In this document: one piece after another, positions 58,641 through 64,000 of the stretch
How positions within the stretch are numbered: the stretch's first letter is position 1
How the letters are laid out: each line of letters begins with the position of its first letter
Translations under genes and position numbers: made by a program
Assembly: GCF_964199755.1 (NCBI RefSeq)
Contig: NC_133898.1
Location: 131,798,553-131,862,552, forward strand
Length of the DNA: 64,000 bases
Source of the DNA: Larus michahellis
Taxonomy: Eukaryota; Chordata; Aves; Charadriiformes; Laridae
Direction of reading: 5' to 3'
Notes under the pieces: generated by a model
What the model was told of the DNA's origin: nothing
Databases searched by the model: none
What the model saw: only the letters and a program-made list of their open reading frames with translations

Positions 58641-61600
58641 GTACGGCACGGCACGGCACGGCACGCCGGGAGCTGTAGTCCCGGCACCGGGCCGGGCATC
58701 ACCGGTTACCGCGCATCGCCGGTTACCGGGCATCGCATGGTCCCGGGAGACCCCCCCCGGGCTCAACGGGTGCTGCCGGGCCGCGGTCGCCGCCGGGAGC
58801 CGGTGCGGGGCGATACTCCCGGCAGGGCTTGGCCGGAGCGGTGCAGGCCCTGGCACAGCGACGGTGGCCCCGGCACGGCACGGCACGGCACGGCACGGCA
58901 CGGGCAGCCCTTGGCGAGCCGGGCGGCAGCGCCAGCACCAAACGGCACCCGCTGTGGCGTGAGTCAGGGTTTAGGGGGGACGGTGCCCGTCCCGGTGACC
59001 CCCCACCGCCCCCGGGGGACGCCCAGCCCCGTCTCCTGCCGGTGACCTTCTCGCCGGTGACCCCCAAAACCGGGGTGCACGGACCCCAGCGTCCTGGTGC
59101 CATCGTTGCCACCGCGGTGGCTCGGTCCCATCGCGCCCCTGGGGACCCCCCTCCCTGGCGGCGGCACCGGGGCGGCCGCGGCACGTGGGGCCTGTCCCGG
59201 AGGGGCTGCTCCGACCCACCGGCCTGGGGGTCCCTCGGCCCCCGCCGCTCTCCCTGCGCTGGCTCTGGCACCCGCCCCGGTTTGGATCACCCGAAGGCAG
59301 CGGCATTAATATTTCAGGGATGCTGATGCAGGATGAGGACGCGGAGCGGGGGGCGGCGCTGCCGGCAGCACCGCGCTCTGCACATGCTCCCACCGCTGCT
59401 TTTCCCAGATATTTAGGTTATCGAGAGTGGAGCAAAAGGAGGGGGACACACACCAAGCTGGGCTACCCTGCCCGTGCCCCCCTCACCGTGTCCCCGCCGG
59501 CCGGCACCGCGGCTGCACCGAGCGCCGGTTCCCCTCACCACGGGCCGGGACGGGCACTGCCGCCTGCGGAAGAGACGGGAAACCGGGAAAGGTGCCGGGG
59601 GGGATGGACCAGGCGAGGGGCTGGGGGCTGCCTGTGCCCGGGCAGACCCCGCTGCCACACACAGGCTCTGGCGCGGCACGGTGTGGCACAGCGTGTCGTG
59701 GGGATGCTCCTCGGGGTCAGGGGACGCAGCGCTGGCGGGGACGTGTGCGATGGCCGGGGGTGCGCGGCCACCCCTGCCAGCCCTTTGGCGATGCCGCCTG
59801 CTGCCAAACCAGCCAGGCAGCGCCGCGGCGGCTCCGTGCCGCGCTCGGCCCCCGCTGGCTTGTCTGCCACCCCCCTGGTGGATTTGTCACTTGAGAAGCC
59901 ACCGGGACGGCTCCCAAAATAGAAGCCGCCAGTCGCAGCAGCCCAGCTCGCCCCGGCGCAGCGGTGCTGCCGGCCCAGCACCGACCCACGGCCTCGGCAG
60001 CCGCAGCGGAATCGGTGCCCGGCCTTGGCAGCTGGCGCTGGCACCGCCGCCTCGGTGACGAGCAAACCCGTCCGGCGCCGCCGCCACCGGCCTCATTCTC
60101 CTCCCGCTTTGTTTGGCCAGAGCACGCCGGCCCGGCGAGGGCTGCGGCGTGGGACGCTGGTGTCCGCCGTCGGTGCTGGACGACCTCCGCGCGCCCCGGC
60201 AGCGCCGGCGGGACGGGGCTGAGCCACGCGCCCCAGCGTTTTGTTCGCCGTTAGGCCTTGATTAGCAGCTCGGCAGCAGCCGGACAATTAAAATGCAGCG
60301 GTAAGCGTCCCCCCCTGCCCCGTCAGCACCGGGTGCCCTGCGCCGCGGGACGGGGCGGGGGGGCTGCCCTGCATGGGGGGGGCTGCTCCCCGGCACCCTG
60401 CATCCCCCCCGCTGCCACTGCCGGCATCAAGGGCAGGACCGATGCCGAGCCCTGCGCCGGAACCGCTCCTCTCCCCCTGTTTTGCTGGGAATCGGGGCTA
60501 AATTTGTATTTTTATTAATTTTTTCTTGGCGGCAGGGGCAGCGTGCAGAGTGGGCGCCGGCTCCCGGGGTGCGCCCATCGCCCAGCGTCGGGGCCAGAGG
60601 GCAGCCGCCAGCGTTGGCGTCCCTGTCATTATGCCGGGGCGTGCTCGGCGCTGTGGCCGAGGCCTTTGAAGCCCGGCGCGGTGCTTCAGAGGGTGGCGTG
60701 TCCCGGTGAGCGTCCCCTCGGTGGCTCCAGCTGTCCCCACCTCGCCGCCAGGACGTGGCGGTGCCCGGGGGTGCCGCGGCGGGCTCGGGGTGGTTGCCAG
60801 CAGGCTGGCACGCGCGGCGGTGTGTGCAGGAGCTGGGGTGCGGCTGGCGGCAGCACGCCAGTGACACCCAAATTCACCCCGCCATGAAACCCATCCCTGC
60901 AGCTGCCGGTGCGGGCCTGCAGCGAGGCGGGGGGCACCGACGTCGGTGGAAATCCCGGCTGGCGAGGGGTGGGGGGTGGCCTGGGGGGCTCACTCGGCCC
61001 GGCACAGGCTGGGTGCGGGGTGCTGGCAGCACGGCGGCTCCCTGTGCCGGGACGGCTCTTGCCCGGGCTGTTTGCCCAGTGTGTTCCCACATCCCCCCCC
61101 CAGCTTCCTGAGGGTCTGGGGGTGCTCCAGCCCCCCCATCTTGTGCGCCCCACAGGCAGGGGGCCAGCAAGGCCGGAGGGCTGCCGTGCCAGGTCTGGGC
61201 TCAGCAGGGCGAGAGCTGGCCCCACGGCTCGTCGCGGTGGCCGGCTTCGGCAGCTGCTCCCGGCTATTTCGGGAAAGGCCGGCGATGGCGGGGGCAGGGG
61301 GGGGTCAGCTGGCCGCTGGCTCCTCGCCGGGCCATGCCGGCAGCCCCCTGCCCCTCGGCAGCCCCCTTGGCCACCCACCCTATGTGCGGGCAAGCGTGGC
61401 TGCGTCCGCGGTGGCCGCACCGCAGTGCGCGTGGCTCTGGCTCGGCGCCGCGCGTGACTCAGCTCGGCGCTGCCGCGGGGGGGGACACCCCTGCCCACAC
61501 CCCAACCGGCGCTGCGGCCGCCATGGGGGGGTTCGGTGCTCGCCGGGGAGCGGGTCGGTGCCCCCCGCGCCGTGCCAGGGGCTGTGGGGGCCTCGTTGCC

Positions 61601-62854
61601 GGCTGCTGCGGTGGCTAAAAATACCCACACCCCACCCCGCTGCGTGTGGGGTGGGACGGGACGGGTGCTGGGGGGTCCCAGCCCTGGCGGGGGGGTGGGC
61701 TGGCTCGGCTGCCGGTGCCGGTTGAACCGTGCGGCTGTGCCGGCATTGCCGGTGCTGAGTCACGGCAGCCGTGAGGGAGGGGGGGAGCTGCGGTTGCCGG
61801 CACCTTCCCCCCCCTCATCGCAAGGCCAAGGGGGTGGCAGCACCCCGGGGTGCAGCACCCTGCAGCCCCCGCCCGCTGGGGGACGGGGGTCCTGGGCCCC
61901 CCCCATGCACAGAGTGCAGGTGTGGGGCAGGCAGTGCCCCCCCCCCCGCCAGCCCCACACAATGCCCGGGGCTGCGGCAGCAGGGAAATGGGGCCGGGGG
62001 GGTGAGGCTGGGGGGGTGAGGGTGGGGGGTGCCCCCCCCGTAGCCCCCGCTGGCAGCTGGGCCTGAGCCCCGGGGAGAGTGGAAGCGGATTAACGCCGCC
62101 GCTGCCGCTGCTGTGCGGGGGGGGACGGGGGGGCAGTGGGGACCCCCCCTCTCGGGGAGGGGGCGGCAGGACGAGGACCCTGCTCTTGCAGCGGGGGACG
62201 GTCCCTTCTCCAAAGCGGGCACTGGGGGGGTGGTGTCTGGGTGCCCCCCCCCCCCGCCCGGCTCCCTGGTGCTCGGCCGTGCCGGCGGTGGGTCCCGGCA
62301 CCGCGGTGGTGCCGGGGCAGGGCCCTCCGCCATCTGGGAGCGGGCAGATGTTGCCCCTCTAAGCCCTGCTCTAATGGACCCCGATCCCCGCCCCGGCAGA
62401 TTAGGAGCTGCGAGGGGGGGCCCATAAGCCGCTTATGGGCCAGCACCGGCCCCCGGGAGCCCCGTGGCCACTGCCCCGGCGTAGGGACAGAGCCCACGTC
62501 CCCCCTGTGCGCCACATCCTGCACCGCATCCGTGTCCCGCGGTGGGTCCCGCTCTCGGTGGCACTCCCCACCCCGGCTCCACTGGGGCTGTCCCCCCCCT
62601 CTCTGGGTGCCGCTGGCCATTGGGCCACCAGGGACCCTCATGTCCCTTCCTCGCCGTACCGTGGGGTGCAGCCGGGGTGGGGGGTCCCGCAGGCGACACC
62701 GTGGCAGCCTGGCCCCGGTGTCCCACGGTGTCCCCTGGCACTGAAGCCCGGGTGGGACGGGCACCCTGAGTCCTGCCGCCCCCGGTGCAGCGTGGGGCCG
62801 GGCTGGGGGGCTCACCGCAGTGCCGGCCCCGGCGTGACGCCCGTCTCTCGGCAG
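58369..62854. other. MAPRE3 intron 1
   Basis: 4.5 kb of GC-rich unique sequence. Two short cggca pentamer runs occur (58643-58665 and 58871-58901). No exon or mobile element recognised. Confidence 0.55.
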
Positions 62855-62861
62855 CTGGGGC

Positions 62862-63526
62862 ATGGCCGTCAATGTGTACTCCACGTCAGTGACCAGCGAG
62901 AACCTGAGCCGCCATGACATGCTCGCCTGGGTCAACGACTCCCTCCAGCTCAACTACACCAAGATCGAGCAGCTCTGCTCAGGTGGGTGCCGCGGGGGGG
63001 ATGCGGGGGGGCATCGCCGTGTGTCCCCCCCCTCCCCCGTCCCTGACGCCGCGGTGTGGGTCCGGCGCAGGGGCTGCCTACTGCCAGTTCATGGACATGC
63101 TGTTCCCCGGCTGCGTCCACCTGCGGAAGGTGAAGTTCCAGGCCAAGCTGGAGCACGAGTACATCCACAACTTCAAGGTGCTGCAGGCCGCCTTCAAGAA
63201 GATGGGAGTGGACAAGGTACATCCATGGCTTTGGGAGGCGGGGGCGGGATGGGACGCGGTGGGAAAAGGCTGCCGGGAGAGCGGCCCCCACCCCACTTCA
63301 CCCCCTCCGTGTCCCCCTCCCCAGATCATCGCGGTGGAGAGGCTGGTGAAGGGCAAGTTCCAGGACAACTTCGAGTTCATCCAGTGGTTTAAGAAGTTCT
63401 TCGACGCCAACTACGACGGGAAGGAGTACAACCCGCTGCTGGCGCGGCAGGGCCAGGACGTCGCGCCCCCCCCAAACCCAGGTGATCACATCTTCAACAA
63501 ACCCAAGAAACCCATTGGCACTGCAG
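62862..63526 (+). CDS. MAPRE3: Microtubule plus-end binding protein EB3, first three coding exons (partial)
   Basis: EB3 tracks growing microtubule plus ends and recruits other tip proteins. Exons: 62862-62982 (ATG at 62862), 63071-63216 and 63325-63526. They encode [20 protein letters not shown] and the whole calponin-homology domain ([59 protein letters not shown]), then the start of the linker ([19 protein letters not shown]). The [12 protein letters not shown] start and [12 protein letters not shown] fit EB3 better than EB1 or EB2. The last exon ends in phase 1 (ggcactgcag|gtaatg). The rest of the linker and the coiled-coil EB-homology domain lie beyond the window. Confidence 0.96.
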
Positions 63527-64000
63527 GTAATGTCGGGGTCCCCCGGCGAGTGCTGCCACCCCCCCGGTCCTCCCGCACCCCACGTCGCTCCAGCCGTGGC
63601 TGGGCATCCCCATTCTCCCCTGCCCCGCACCCCCCCGTCCCTGCCTGCGCCCCGCTGTGCTGCCTGCCTGCCTGCCACCGGGGGGGCGAGCGGGTCTGCA
63701 GGGACACCCGGGGACGGCGGGGGGACCCGCGGGGAGCTGGGCAAGGCCCCCATTGTCCTGCTCACCCCAGGTCTGGGGGTAGTTTGTCCCCCCAGACCCT
63801 CCCCGTGGCTGCCGTCCACCCTGTGCCTGAGTGCCGCTGTGCGGACAAGCTGCTCCCGGCCGCGGGCAATGCTCCGTGGCCACCGTGGGCTCCATGTGCC
63901 GGCCCCGCGGGAGCATCTCGAGGGCTGGACCCCCCCATCCCACCACAAACACCCGGCCAGGCCCCGAGCACCCCTCAAGGGGGAACTGTGGGTGAGATCC
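63527..64000. other. MAPRE3 intron 3, truncated by the window end
   Basis: No further MAPRE3 exon is visible up to base 64000 and no repeat is recognised. Confidence 0.7.

Overview
This window is nuclear DNA from a vertebrate, almost certainly a bird. Its interrupted genes have GT-AG introns, mostly short, and it is dense in CpG islands and minisatellites. Every dispersed repeat I recognise is a CR1 LINE, the dominant avian family. Three genes lie head to tail on the + strand. DNMT3A (de novo DNA methyltransferase) runs from human-equivalent exon 4 to its stop, with coding sequence at 6582-32009 and a 3' UTR to about 36417. DPYSL5 (CRMP5) is complete, with coding sequence at 45594-54985. MAPRE3 (EB3) contributes its first three coding exons (62862-63526) and is cut by the window end. 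The spliced DNMT3A exons give 853 residues, the same length as human DNMT3A from Val60 to the end. DPYSL5 gives 564 residues, equal to the human protein as I know it.

Layout: 1-6.6 kb is 5' DNMT3A intron or flank. It holds a CR1 3' end, a CpG-rich candidate alternative first exon ending at 1303, and a 3.1-kb array of 30-bp repeats. From 6.6 to 12.2 kb are N-terminal exons, one of which uses a GC donor beside a TG tract of about 480 bp. From 12.2 to 23.0 kb is a large intron with minisatellites, two CR1 elements in inverted orientation, a CpG island placed where the short DNMT3A2 form should start, and a 1-kb inverted repeat of GAGCCGAAC-type units. From 23.0 to 32.0 kb are the PWWP, ADD and catalytic exons. 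From 32.0 to 36.4 kb is a long 3' UTR with A-rich tracts and a GC-rich repetitive block. From 36.4 to 40.7 kb is a short intergenic stretch made mostly of minisatellites plus one CR1. From 40.7 to 41.9 kb is the DPYSL5 CpG-island promoter, then a long intron and 12 coding exons. The DPYSL5 3' UTR (to about 56.6 kb) carries a repeat of about 120 bp. A G-rich array (57.0-57.8 kb) separates DPYSL5 from the MAPRE3 CpG island (about 57.9-58.6 kb), which is followed by a 4.5-kb first intron.

The three proteins do not form one pathway. DNMT3A methylates chromatin, while DPYSL5 and MAPRE3 are cytoskeletal regulators active in neurons. I see no prokaryotic-style system and no new gene family. The many long open frames inside repeats result from GC-rich arrays without stop codons. 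The observations most worth checking are splice-site alternatives in DNMT3A, its probable internal promoter with the adjacent inverted repeat, the CR1 insertions that split minisatellites, and the TCGCGAC array beside the DPYSL5 promoter. Exon boundaries were read by eye against remembered human proteins. UTR, promoter and CpG-island limits are approximate.
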